Assembly (NCBI GenBank): GCA_902524945.1 | Contig: CABZFF010000008.1 | Coordinates: 1-46,643, forward strand | Length of the DNA stretch: 46,643 nucleotides | Source: an uncultured Pelagibacteraceae bacterium | GTDB taxonomy: Bacteria; Pseudomonadota; Alphaproteobacteria; Pelagibacterales; Pelagibacteraceae | Direction of reading: 5' to 3' | Shown here: piece after piece, positions 1 through 8,103 of the stretch | Numbering within the stretch: position 1 is the stretch's first letter | Layout: the number at the start of each line of letters is the position of its first letter | Position numbers and translations under genes: made by a program | Notes under the pieces: generated by a model | What the model saw: only the letters and a program-made list of their open reading frames with translations | Database searches by the model: none | Told to the model about the DNA's origin: nothing

Positions 1-691
1 CAACATTAAATTTTGATTTGAAGTAAAGTTTTTTTGGATCATAATTCATTTTCTTTAAATGATTTTTAATAGTTACATATCTATCATAATCAATTTTCAA
101 AGGTCTCTGGCTCTGGTTGACAATTTTATTATCCTTTCTCTTATAATTAAGATTTAATTCTGTTTTGATCTTACTCATCGGTTTGTCCCATAAAGGAGAA
201 TTATCATAACCGCTTTCCCATGGGTGAAGTATGGAAATTAAACCAGTTCGTTTAGGATCTCTGTATCTAATAAACCATTCTAAACATTTTTTAATCTTTA
301 AAATTAAAGACTGGTATTTTTTTATTTCTTTTTTTGAAAACTTTTGTCTCTCAATAATTATTCTTAAAATACTTGCTAAGATCGGTGGTTGGGTTATTCC
401 AGATGAGGAAACCTTTTTACCACAATTCCAAGCTTTATAGTTAGGAGTATAATTTAAATCTTTAATATGGAAAAGAATGTGTGGTATCATTCCGTCATCC
501 CATTGTCCTGAAATCAGAGTTTCAAGTTCTTTAAATGAATAGTCTAAATTGAAATTAGAATATCCTAATGCGATAAAAGCTGAGTCCCAATTCCATTGGG
601 CTGGATAAAGTTTAGTATTAGTGGGTAAAGTGTAATTTAACCTTCTGTTATTTATTAAGGTTCTCTTTGCTTCTTTAATTGAGTTATTCAT
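1..691 (-). CDS. GH63/MGH1-like glycoside hydrolase (3' end beyond window)
   Basis: This reading frame starts with ATG at 691 and runs off the left edge, giving the first 230 residues. Seen motifs are QWNWDSAF near residues 32-39, GMIPHILFH in the middle, SGITQPPILA, and HPWESGYDNSP at about 156-166. This set is typical of the MGH1-like (alpha/alpha)6-barrel hydrolases of family GH63, which includes glucosylglycerate and mannosylglycerate hydrolases; acidic residues in the WDS and WESGYDNSP motifs belong to the active-site region. I see no signal peptide, so it probably acts in the cytoplasm on an imported glycoside. Its start codon overlaps the stop of the upstream permease gene by one base, so the two are co-transcribed. 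The substrate is not readable from sequence; glucosylglycerol, glucosylglycerate and other alpha-glucosides are all possible. Confidence 0.82.
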   Translation of the reverse strand, partial: MNNSIKEAKRTLINNRRLNYTLPTNTKLYPAQWNWDSAFIALGYSNFNLDYSFKELETLISGQWDDGMIPHILFHIKDLNYTPNYKAWNCGKKVSSSGITQPPILASILRIIIERQKFSKKEIKKYQSLILKIKKCLEWFIRYRDPKRTGLISILHPWESGYDNSPLWDKPMSKIKTELNLNYKRKDNKIVNQSQRPLKIDYDRYVTIKNHLKKMNYDPKKLYFKSKFNV

Positions 692-1884
692 TATCCTTTT
701 ACACCTCCGGCAGTTAGACCGCTTACTAAATACTTTTCAAAATATATGAAAATTAAAAGTATTGGTAAAGTAACTACCACAGATCCAGCCATTAGATATT
801 GCCGTGGTGTTTCGGCATCACCAGTTAAATGATTAATTGCTCTAGATAATGTGAATGTTTTTGGATTGTCCAAAAACATAAGAGAAAATAAAAACTCATT
901 CCAAGCTATCATAAAGACATACAATGATACTGAAGCAATAGCAGGTAAACTGAGAGGAATTATTATTTTAATAATTATTCCAAACCAATTTTGCCCATCA
1001 ATAAGTCCCGCCTCTTCAATTTCTTTAGGTATGCTTTTAAAGTATCCCTGAAGCATATAGATGGCTACTGGTAAAGTGGTTGCTGTGTAAACTATTAGTA
1101 GGCCCTCCACAGAATTCCTCAAACCTAGTTGACTAAAAACAGTGTATAAAGGAATTACTAATACTATTGCTGGAAACATATAAATTATTAATATTGATGT
1201 TGAAAGAAAGGTTTTGCCAAAGAAATTTAATCTTGCAACAGCGTACGCTGCGGGGATAGCAAATAATAAGGTTATTAAAACAGTTCCAATTGAAACATAT
1301 GAACTTGTAAGAATGTATCTACCAAAATCATATGTTTTGAAAATGACAAAGTAAGATTTGAATATCTCAAAAATATTTGTTGAAAAATCAATACTTAGAT
1401 CAATCGGGTTAATTAATAAAGCTGTTTGCGTTTTAAAGCTAGTAACAAACATTATGTAAAATGGAAACAATATGACTAATGCAAAAAATACTATTGCAAA
1501 TAAAGATAAAAACTCAAACACAATTTTTTCAGATATAAAATCCTGATTTAAATATTTTAAATCATATTTTTTTAATTTATTTATAAAAAATAAAATAAGT
1601 AAAAAAATACCTACTGAAAACCACATAGGGGAGTTTTCATTTAAAAATGTATATAAAATTGTAAATAATAAGGATAATATAAAAACTTTTAAGTTATGAT
1701 TAAACTTTTTTCCAATAAATACACAAGTTATAACTAATCCGAGTGATAATAACAGATTTAGATTAAAGTTAAGGTTTGTAAAACTTAAACCTTGCAAAGT
1801 TGCTAATATTTTCCATATACAAATTATTATTGTAAGAAAAATTGATGATGCAAGTAAAGTTATTATTAGAGATTTAAATTTCAT
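691..1884 (-). CDS. Sugar ABC transporter permease, MalG type, with extra N-terminal helices
   Basis: Inner-membrane permease of a carbohydrate (CUT1) importer. The C-terminal two thirds are a normal MalG-like domain with the ATPase-contacting EAA loop (EEAGLIDGQNWFGIIIKIII). The first 120 or so residues are additional and very hydrophobic, with about three or four predicted membrane segments before the usual first helix, so the protein is about 397 residues rather than the usual 270-300. I chose the ATG at 1884 over the one at 1899 because an AAAAAGG-like ribosome site lies just upstream and the overlap with the preceding gene shrinks from 26 to 11 bases. The hydrolase gene follows with a one-base overlap. 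Confidence 0.88.
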   Translation of the reverse strand: MKFKSLIITLLASSIFLTIIICIWKILATLQGLSFTNLNFNLNLLLSLGLVITCVFIGKKFNHNLKVFILSLLFTILYTFLNENSPMWFSVGIFLLILFFINKLKKYDLKYLNQDFISEKIVFEFLSLFAIVFFALVILFPFYIMFVTSFKTQTALLINPIDLSIDFSTNIFEIFKSYFVIFKTYDFGRYILTSSYVSIGTVLITLLFAIPAAYAVARLNFFGKTFLSTSILIIYMFPAIVLVIPLYTVFSQLGLRNSVEGLLIVYTATTLPVAIYMLQGYFKSIPKEIEEAGLIDGQNWFGIIIKIIIPLSLPAIASVSLYVFMIAWNEFLFSLMFLDNPKTFTLSRAINHLTGDAETPRQYLMAGSVVVTLPILLIFIYFEKYLVSGLTAGGVKG

Positions 1885-3133
1885 TTGCCTTTTTTCCAAT
1901 TAATTTGAAATAAATAATCATAAAAGTTATTAATAATAATACGATTACTATTGAAACTGCTGAGCCCATGCCAATATTTGATATTGCAAATCCTTGTTGA
2001 TACACGCTTATTGGTAACGTTAAAGTACCCGAAGCACCGCCTGTTAATAAAAATATATCTTCAAATTTATTAAAGTTCCAAATAAATCTAATCATGAACA
2101 ATATTGACAAAATCGCTGTAATTTGTGGAAGAGTAATATAAAAGAATTTTCTAAATGGCCCAGCACCATCTACATCCGCAGCCTCATAAAGATCCTTAGG
2201 AATAGCTTGTAGTCTAGCTAATATAAATAAAAAAGCTAAAGGAAAATATCGCCAAATCTCAAAAAATATAACTGTGGTCAATGCTAATCTAAGTTTTAAC
2301 TCAAGTCCTAAAATATTAATGATTAAATACTTTTGTCCAAGTAAATTTATAGGTTTTTCAATGACCCCGTAATTAATAAGAAGAGAATTTATCGTACCGC
2401 TATTAGGGTCTAAGAGTAAAGTCCAGGTATAAGCCAAAGCAACTACAGGTCCTACATAGGGAAAAAGCAGTATACTTCGCATAAAAGTTCTTCCATAAAA
2501 TTTTTGATTTACAAGTTGGGCAGCGAATATACCAAGTAAAATAGCTCCAAGAGTTCCAAAAAAAGTAAAGTAAAAAGTCGTCATTAAAACCTCAACAAAA
2601 TTGTTATTTATGAAAACATTTTTAAAATTTTTGAAAGTGAAATCTGTAGTCAATAAAATATTATTTGATTTTCCATTCAAATCTGGTTTATTAGATTTAA
2701 CGTATTTACTGTTAATAGCATCGTTATTCACATCTTTTACAAATATTTCGAAATTTTCACGATAGCCTGCCTCCCAATTTCCAAAAAAACATTTAATTTT
2801 TTGTGACTTAAATTCACATCTTTTGTCCAAATTAACTGGTTCAATATTTTTTGGTAATTTATCTGAAAATTTAACTTCTCTAATATCTTGGATTAAAGAA
2901 CTATTTCTTAATTTATAGATAATTTTTAATTTACAACTACTATCTTGTATATTTTTTACAATTTTTTTTGCCCTAGGCTCAGGTATTCTTATATCTTTAA
3001 GTCCAACTTCTTTGAAACTAATCCAGACGTTTGCAAAAATTGGAAATAAAATTATTGCAAAAACTAGACATACAGCAGGTAAAAGAAGTGTATATGCAGT
3101 TCTTTTTTCTATTATTGATAATGTGGAACTCAT
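1874..3133 (-). CDS. Sugar ABC transporter permease, MalF type, with inserted periplasmic domain
   Basis: Partner permease of the CUT1 sugar importer. A first membrane helix lies at about residues 12-38. It is followed by a soluble insert of roughly 130 residues (about 40-170), then the core permease helices with an EAA loop (YEAADVDGAGPFRKFF). The insert has an LP motif at 93-94, cysteines at 67, 106 and 115, and a C-x8-C segment followed by FGNWEAGYRENFEIFV. That pattern resembles the DUF11 immunoglobulin-like fold. E. coli MalF also has a large periplasmic loop that touches the binding protein, but with a different sequence. The gene follows the binding-protein gene after a hairpin and overlaps the next permease gene. 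Confidence 0.88.
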   Translation of the reverse strand: MSSTLSIIEKRTAYTLLLPAVCLVFAIILFPIFANVWISFKEVGLKDIRIPEPRAKKIVKNIQDSSCKLKIIYKLRNSSLIQDIREVKFSDKLPKNIEPVNLDKRCEFKSQKIKCFFGNWEAGYRENFEIFVKDVNNDAINSKYVKSNKPDLNGKSNNILLTTDFTFKNFKNVFINNNFVEVLMTTFYFTFFGTLGAILLGIFAAQLVNQKFYGRTFMRSILLFPYVGPVVALAYTWTLLLDPNSGTINSLLINYGVIEKPINLLGQKYLIINILGLELKLRLALTTVIFFEIWRYFPLAFLFILARLQAIPKDLYEAADVDGAGPFRKFFYITLPQITAILSILFMIRFIWNFNKFEDIFLLTGGASGTLTLPISVYQQGFAISNIGMGSAVSIVIVLLLITFMIIYFKLIGKKANEI

Positions 3134-3168
3134 TTAAAAGCGGATAATAACCTATTATCCGCTTTTAA
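3134..3168 (-). terminator. Perfect inverted repeat between binding-protein and permease genes
   Basis: A perfect 16-bp stem (3134-3149 with 3153-3168) has only a 3-base loop. It lies between the stop of the binding-protein gene and the start of the first permease gene. The stem ends in AAAA/TTTT runs, so it can act as a partial terminator or as a 3' stabiliser of the binding-protein mRNA. This position is the usual one for differential expression inside ABC operons. Confidence 0.8.
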
Positions 3169-3180
3169 GAAATAAATTTG

Positions 3181-4503
3181 CTAGAATTTTGCTAATTCTG
3201 CGTTAATTTTTTTAACTGCCTCATCAACAGTTATCTGGTCATCAATGTATTCTCTTGTAATTCTATTCAAGAATTGAGCATTGATTATTTTTGATGCTCT
3301 AGAAAGCTCCCCTTCTTTTACACCCCATCTGTTTGCAGTATCTAATCCAGCAACAATGTTATTGATTACATCAGGTGAATAAAGTTCAGTTAATGGTTTT
3401 TTTCTATCTACACCAACTGGTAATTTACTCCAAGCTTTTGTAAACGCTGCAGAATCTGAAGAATTTCCTCTTCTTACAGGAAATTTACCCTCTGGAGCGA
3501 TTGCTAACGTACTTGTGTAACCTTCGTCCATGGAATACTCAACAAACTTTTTAGCTTCATCAGTATCTGCATCAGCTGTAATACCGAAATATCTTACATC
3601 TGCCCATGCAGCACCTTTCTTATTATTTGGTCCACTAAAATTCGTTATGAAACCAGTTTTAGAAGCAAGTTCAGGTGATGTTGGATCGCTGTTTATTGTT
3701 GGTGGAGCTGAATCTCTTAGTCCAGCTAATTCATCCATTATAAACGGAGACCAAATTATCATTGGTGTTTTGCCAGCAAAGTATAACTCTCTAGATTGTT
3801 TCCAGAATAGTTCTCCTGGGGGACTCGCTTTAGCTATAACTTTATAAAACTCTAAAGAGTTTTTAAGAGCCTTTCCTTGTTTTTTTGTTCCGCCCTTTTT
3901 AACAAAGTTAACACCATTTGCTAAAAGAACATGTTCAAGAACTTGGCTCATAAAGTTTTCATCAGTTTTAGTTGCGGCCACAAATCCAAACATATCTCCG
4001 CTTGAAAGAACTTTAACAGCTTTTGTAATATTTTCATAACTTGTCGGCGGTTCAAGACCTGCTTGTTTAAATAGGTCCTTTCTATAAACTACCATTTGTG
4101 TCCATCCATCGACTGGCACAGCAGCAATTTTTCCACCCTTTTTTGCCATGTTTAATGCTCCTGGCGCAAAAGTATTTTTTCCTAAACTTTTAACTACATT
4201 ATTGTTAGCATTTACATCTAGTATTCCAGCTTCTGCCCAAGGTAAAACATATTGAAGAGTGTGATAAATCACATCTGGCAGATTACCCGCAGCTGCAGCA
4301 GCAGTAGCTCTAGACCCCAAGTCTTTTTCCTCTACTGGTATTACTTCAACTTTTATTCCAGTTTTAGACTCAAATGATTTAGCCATTTCCATTTGTTTTT
4401 CCATTCTTGCTGGTTGAACTTCTGTAGTCCAGAAAGTGATGTCTGCAAAACTATTAGAAGTTAAAAAAGTTAGTGCAAAAATGAAGGCTATTATTTTTCT
4501 CAT
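3181..4503 (-). CDS. Sugar ABC transporter periplasmic binding protein
   Basis: A 440-residue extracellular solute-binding protein of the MalE/UgpB-like (COG1653) family. The first 20 residues form a classical Sec signal peptide ending in SNSFA before DITFW. The mature start (TEVQPARMEKQMEMAKSFE, then GIKVEVIPV) is characteristic of family 1 sugar-binding proteins. It heads an operon with two permeases and the GH63/MGH1-like hydrolase, so a glycoside ligand is likely, but the sugar cannot be named. The start at 4503 gives a clean signal peptide and is preceded by a purine-rich AGGAGG-like ribosome site. Confidence 0.9.
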   Translation of the reverse strand: MRKIIAFIFALTFLTSNSFADITFWTTEVQPARMEKQMEMAKSFESKTGIKVEVIPVEEKDLGSRATAAAAAGNLPDVIYHTLQYVLPWAEAGILDVNANNNVVKSLGKNTFAPGALNMAKKGGKIAAVPVDGWTQMVVYRKDLFKQAGLEPPTSYENITKAVKVLSSGDMFGFVAATKTDENFMSQVLEHVLLANGVNFVKKGGTKKQGKALKNSLEFYKVIAKASPPGELFWKQSRELYFAGKTPMIIWSPFIMDELAGLRDSAPPTINSDPTSPELASKTGFITNFSGPNNKKGAAWADVRYFGITADADTDEAKKFVEYSMDEGYTSTLAIAPEGKFPVRRGNSSDSAAFTKAWSKLPVGVDRKKPLTELYSPDVINNIVAGLDTANRWGVKEGELSRASKIINAQFLNRITREYIDDQITVDEAVKKINAELAKF

Positions 4504-4620
4504 TTTTCCTCCTATTAATTATTTAAATAATGATTTAAGTTTAACAATAAGATAACAAATTTTCTATGATTAAATGCTTACGAGGTTTGAAATAATTAAA
4601 AAATTAGGAAATTTTGAATT
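4504..4620. promoter_or_regulatory. Divergent promoter region of the sugar transporter locus
   Basis: A 117-bp region separates the leftward binding-protein operon from the rightward ATPase gene. It is almost pure A+T and must hold promoters for both directions. I could not pick a single convincing -35/-10 pair or a regulator operator, and no sugar-type regulator gene (LacI or GntR) is adjacent. Confidence 0.45.
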
Positions 4621-5679
4621 ATGGCTTTTTTAAAATTTGAAGATATTGATAAATCTTTCGGTGAAAACAACGTAATTAGTAAATTTAACCTAGAGGTTGA
4701 AAAAGGAAAATTTATTGTTCTGTTAGGTCCGTCTGGTTGCGGAAAATCTACTCTACTGAGAATGATAGCTGGACTAGAAAAAATAGATAATGGCAAAATA
4801 CTTTTAGAAAATAATCTTTTAAATGATTTATTACCTTCAAAAAGACAAATTGCGATGGTTTTTCAATCTTACGCTTTGTATCCCCATATGAATGTTTTTC
4901 AAAATATCTCGTTTGGTCTTAAATCTGAAAAAATTTCAAAAGAAAATATAATATATAAAGTAAATGAAGCTGCAAAAATTTTAAAAATTGTAGAACTTTT
5001 GGATAGAAGACCAAAGGAACTTTCGGGAGGTCAAAGGCAGCGTGTGGCAATCGGTAGAGCTATTACTAGAAACCCTAAATTATTTTTATTTGATGAACCT
5101 CTTTCCAATCTTGATGCTGCGCTTAGGTCAGAGATGAGAGTTGAAATTTCAAAATTACATAAAAAACTTAAAAGCAATATTATTTATGTAACTCATGATC
5201 AAATTGAGGCAATGACCTTAGCTGATAAAATTGTCATTATGAATAAAGGAAAGATTGAACAATTTGGAAGCCCTGAAGATATTTACAATAATCCAAATAA
5301 TACTTTTGTCGCAGAATTTATTGGTAATCCTAAAATGAATATTTTTAAAGTTAAAACTGAAGATATAATAAGCAAAAATACATTTAAATTATTCAATAAA
5401 GAAATTAAATTTGAAAATTTACATTTTGAAGATGGTCTTTATGTGGGTATTAGACCTGAAGATATCTCTCTAGAAAATAAAAGTGAATATAGAGTTGAAA
5501 TCAGTGTTGATTTAATTGAAAATTTAGGATCAGAAAAAATTATATATTCTCATTTAAATAACACAGAAATCAGAATAAAAAGTACTAAAAATATAAAAGA
5601 TAAAAAAATTACAATTTACTTCCAAAAAAATAAGATATATTTATTCGATAATAAAAAAAATAGATTAAAATCATTATAA
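4621..5679 (+). CDS. Sugar ABC transporter ATP-binding protein, MsmX/UgpC type
   Basis: A cytoplasmic ATPase of 352 residues for a CUT1-type sugar importer. It has the Walker A motif GPSGCGKST, the signature LSGGQRQRVAIGRA, Walker B FLFDEPLSNLDAALR and the switch histidine in VTHDQIEA. A C-terminal TOBE/MOP-like regulatory region follows, with YVGIRPEDI. The gene is divergent from the binding-protein and permease operon across 117 bp. Among the four transporter loci here, the other three carry their own ATPase, so this one most likely energises the sugar permeases. Confidence 0.9.
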   Translation: MAFLKFEDIDKSFGENNVISKFNLEVEKGKFIVLLGPSGCGKSTLLRMIAGLEKIDNGKILLENNLLNDLLPSKRQIAMVFQSYALYPHMNVFQNISFGLKSEKISKENIIYKVNEAAKILKIVELLDRRPKELSGGQRQRVAIGRAITRNPKLFLFDEPLSNLDAALRSEMRVEISKLHKKLKSNIIYVTHDQIEAMTLADKIVIMNKGKIEQFGSPEDIYNNPNNTFVAEFIGNPKMNIFKVKTEDIISKNTFKLFNKEIKFENLHFEDGLYVGIRPEDISLENKSEYRVEISVDLIENLGSEKIIYSHLNNTEIRIKSTKNIKDKKITIYFQKNKIYLFDNKKNRLKSL

Positions 5680-5697
5680 GTTTAATGATTTAATCTA
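5661..5697 (+). terminator. Imperfect inverted repeat over the ATPase stop codon
   Basis: TAGATTAAAATCATTA (5661-5676) pairs with TAATGATTTAATCTA (5683-5697), a 15-bp stem with one bulged A and a 6-base loop. The stop codon lies at the loop. No T-run follows, so it is either a weak terminator or a 3' stabilising hairpin before the tRNA genes. Confidence 0.5.
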
Positions 5698-5704
5698 AAT
5701 CAAG

Positions 5705-5778
5705 GGCCACGTGGCGGAATGGTTACGCAGAGGATTGCAAATCCTTTTATCCCAGTTCGATTCTGGGCGTGGCCTCCA
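5705..5778 (+). tRNA. tRNA-Cys (anticodon GCA)
   Basis: The acceptor stem GGCCACG (5705-5711) pairs with CGTGGCC (5768-5774). The anticodon loop TTGCAAA carries GCA, the T arm contains GTTCGAT, and the CCA end is encoded at 5776-5778. The cloverleaf folds normally. Confidence 0.95.
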
Positions 5779-5826
5779 AAAAAACAAGTTGTTTTATTTT
5801 ATTAAAAAAAGTATGTTCGCAATTAT

Positions 5827-5902
5827 TCCTCGGTAGCTCAGTTGGTAGAGCAGTTGACTGTTAATCAATTGGTCGCAGGTTCGAGTCCTGCCCGAGGAGC
5901 CA
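5827..5902 (+). tRNA. tRNA-Asn (anticodon GTT)
   Basis: The acceptor TCCTCGG (5827-5833) pairs with CCGAGGA (5892-5898). The D arm has AGCTCAGTTGGTAGAGC, the anticodon loop CTGTTAA carries GTT, and the T arm has GTTCGAG. CCA is encoded at 5900-5902. It lies 48 bp after tRNA-Cys and probably shares its transcript. Confidence 0.95.
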
Positions 5903-5903
5903 A

Positions 5904-6269
5904 CTATCCAACTTTTTCAAATTTAGAAGTGTTGTTTAAAATTTGTAAAATCTTTTCTTTTTGGGTTTTGGACAATGATGAAAAAGTTCTGCTTAAAAAA
6001 GAATAATTTAAATCATCATTAGTACTCTCTCCAGGATTAATATCTTTAAATTCTTTAAAGTCCTCAAAAAAATAGATAATCGGAACTTTTAAAAATTGAG
6101 ATAATTGCATTAGTCTATTAGAACTTACACCATTAGTTCCTTTTTCGTATTTTTGAATTTGTTGAAATGTAACATTTATAGCTTGAGCAACTTTAGTTTG
6201 AGTTAAACCTAATGATAATCTTCTCATTCTTAACTTTTTTCCTAAATGAATATTGAAATTTTCTTCCAT
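5904..6269 (-). CDS. XRE/Cro-type helix-turn-helix regulator
   Basis: A 121-residue DNA-binding protein. The helix-turn-helix covers about residues 9-65, with LTQTKVAQAINVTFQQIQKY as recognition core and YEKGTNGVSSNRL following, as in Cro/CI-like folds. The C-terminal half is polar and may dimerise. It is a stand-alone chromosomal regulator of the kind found once or twice in streamlined alphaproteobacteria, not a phage repressor: no phage genes are nearby. Its stop lies one base from tRNA-Asn, on the opposite strand. An unusual homopolymer tract and inverted repeat sit 40-85 bp upstream of the start. Targets are unknown. Confidence 0.85.
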   Translation of the reverse strand: MEENFNIHLGKKLRMRRLSLGLTQTKVAQAINVTFQQIQKYEKGTNGVSSNRLMQLSQFLKVPIIYFFEDFKEFKDINPGESTNDDLNYSFLSRTFSSLSKTQKEKILQILNNTSKFEKVG

Positions 6270-6308
6270 GGATCTCCCTAGTTTTTAATTATAAAACCTC
6301 AAAATGGA

Positions 6309-6354
6309 CTTTTTAGCAATACATATTATTTTTTTTTTTGGGGGGTCTAAAAAG
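6309..6354. promoter_or_regulatory. 8-bp inverted repeat flanking a T11-G6 tract
   Basis: CTTTTTAG (6309-6316) and CTAAAAAG (6347-6354) are exact inverted repeats. Between them lies an uninterrupted run of 11 T followed by 6 G (6329-6345). The element lies 40-85 bp upstream of the XRE regulator start, where a promoter or operator is expected. Confidence 0.5.
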
Positions 6355-6411
6355 CAAAAATATCTTATTTTTACTGTTGACTAAATCAAAAAAATGAAGT
6401 GTAAAATTTAA

Positions 6412-7095
6412 TTATTTTGCTTTTTTAAGCCTATACTCCCAATAGCCAGTTTTATCAAAAGCAGCTTTTACCCAAAGAAAGGTGTCCTCTTCATACCAAA
6501 TGTCAGTATTCAGTTTTTTATCTTTGGTTAAACTTGGATCTGATGAACTAAAATTAAATCGTAATGTTTTGTAAACTTTATCATTAATTCGAATTTCTTC
6601 TTTTCCTATAAATTCAACTTTTTGTTCAATAATCCTTCCTGAAACTGCACTGATTTGAGCTTTCTTTTGAACGATTTCATGGTTCCACCATGTTCCTATT
6701 ATCATGTCTTTATCTGCTTTACCTTTATATGAAGAACCATCAATAATAAGATCTTTATCTACAGGATCTACTGATATTTTAACGTATTTTTCTTTTTTAT
6801 TTTGATTGGTCTCAGAATTAAATCCTGTAAAAACTCCACCTTTATATTTTTCAGTTCCTTTAGCATAATATTTGTAAAGGTCTATGCCAAGTTTTGTAAT
6901 TTTAAAGTTAACTTCATTATCAATGATCAAATTTTCACCATTTCTTATAAAATTATATTTATGATAACCAATTAATTTGTTGTTTCTATATAGTTCATAC
7001 TCCAAGTAATTATATTTTGAATAATGATCTACATGGGCATTAATTTCTAAAGATAAAAGGAAAATTAAAGTAATTGAAAGTAAATATTTTTTCAT
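6412..7095 (-). CDS. Secreted protein of unknown function, possibly DUF6134-like
   Basis: A 227-residue protein with a Sec signal peptide (about residues 1-20, ending in LEINA). The mature part is a beta-rich domain with alternating hydrophobic strands, including LEYELYRNNKLIGYHKYNF near the start and TDIWYEEDTFLWVKAAF near the end. This recalls the periplasmic DUF6134/DUF3108-like group, for which I know no established reaction; the family name is a memory-based match and should be checked. The start codon lies only 12 bp from that of the divergent cysteine synthase gene. Confidence 0.7.
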   Translation of the reverse strand: MKKYLLSITLIFLLSLEINAHVDHYSKYNYLEYELYRNNKLIGYHKYNFIRNGENLIIDNEVNFKITKLGIDLYKYYAKGTEKYKGGVFTGFNSETNQNKKEKYVKISVDPVDKDLIIDGSSYKGKADKDMIIGTWWNHEIVQKKAQISAVSGRIIEQKVEFIGKEEIRINDKVYKTLRFNFSSSDPSLTKDKKLNTDIWYEEDTFLWVKAAFDKTGYWEYRLKKAK

Positions 7096-7107
7096 ATATT
7101 TAATGTT

Positions 7108-8103
7108 ATGGAAACTAATTCAGTAATTTCTCAAATTGGAAATACACCATTAGTACGTTTAAAACAAGCCTCAGAATTGACTGGTTGTAATATTTATGGG
7201 AAGGCTGAATATTTTAATCCGGGAGAATCAGTAAAAGATAGAGCGGCTCTTTTTATTGTTGAAGATGCAATTAAAAGAAAACTTATTTCCAAGGGTGGTA
7301 CAATTGTAGAAGGTACTGCAGGAAACACTGGTATAGGTTTAGCTGTAGTGTGTAAAGAATATGGTCTCAAACTTAAAATAGTTATTCCAAATACACAATC
7401 AATCGAAAAAAAAGAAACTCTCAAAAAATTAGGGGCTGAATTAATTGAAGTTGATGCGGTTCCTTATTCTAATCCAAAAAATTACATCAAACAGTCTAAA
7501 CAAATTGCTGAAGATTTAAATAAAGAGAGTAAGAATGGAGTATACTGGGCTAATCAGTTTGACAACATTATTAACACGGAAGCTCATATCAAAACTACTG
7601 CAGAAGAAATTTGGAACCAGACTGCTGGTTCGGTAGATGGTTTTACTTGTGCGGTTGGGACAGGTGGAACTTTAGCTGGTGTATCTATAGGATTAAAAAA
7701 TAAAAATAAAAATGTAAAGATTGCTTTATCTGATCCGATGGGTTCTTCCTTATTCTCTCATATTAAGAATAATAAATTAGAAAGCTCTGGTAACTCAATA
7801 ACTGAAGGTATTGGCACTGGAAGAATTACAAAAAATTTTGAAAAAGCATTAGTTGATGAGGCTTTTCAAACAGATGATACTGAAGCTTTAAATATAGTGT
7901 ATGATTTAATTAAAAACCAAAAAATTATTCTAGGTGGGTCCTCAGGTATTAATATTGCTGGCGCCATCAAACTTGCAAGAAAAATGGGTCCTGGAAAAAC
8001 AATAGTTACTATACTTTGCGATCATGGGAAAAGATATGCAAGTAAACTTTTTAATAAAGAATTTTTAAAAAGCAAAGATTTGCCAATTCCAAAATGGCTA
8101 TAA
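7108..8103 (+). CDS. cysK: Cysteine synthase (O-acetylserine sulfhydrylase family)
   Basis: A PLP enzyme of 331 residues that makes L-cysteine from O-acetylserine (or a related activated serine) and sulfide in the cytoplasm. Seen are NTPLVRL at 12-18, the PLP lysine in GESVKDRAA (K43), the substrate loop [12 protein letters not shown], the phosphate-binding GTGGTLAG, and [11 protein letters not shown] near the C terminus. The usual TSGNTG is TAGNTG here, as in a subset of the family. CysK and CysM cannot be separated firmly by eye. It overlaps the convergent aapP gene by 6 bp and leaves only 12 bp to the divergent secreted-protein gene. Confidence 0.88.
   Translation: METNSVISQIGNTPLVRLKQASELTGCNIYGKAEYFNPGESVKDRAALFIVEDAIKRKLISKGGTIVEGTAGNTGIGLAVVCKEYGLKLKIVIPNTQSIEKKETLKKLGAELIEVDAVPYSNPKNYIKQSKQIAEDLNKESKNGVYWANQFDNIINTEAHIKTTAEEIWNQTAGSVDGFTCAVGTGGTLAGVSIGLKNKNKNVKIALSDPMGSSLFSHIKNNKLESSGNSITEGIGTGRITKNFEKALVDEAFQTDDTEALNIVYDLIKNQKIILGGSSGINIAGAIKLARKMGPGKTIVTILCDHGKRYASKLFNKEFLKSKDLPIPKWL

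Noticed and set aside
231-440. Plus-strand open frame of 69 codons near the left edge
   Set aside because: It is antisense to the GH63/MGH1-like hydrolase, whose motifs (for example HPWESGYDNSP) are unmistakable on the minus strand.
5705-5902. tRNA pair as an integration site for a genomic island
   Set aside because: No integrase, no repeated tRNA 3' end and no change in base composition are seen on either side.
5904-6269. XRE gene as a phage repressor or antitoxin
   Set aside because: No toxin-sized partner, phage gene or divergent cro-like gene is adjacent.
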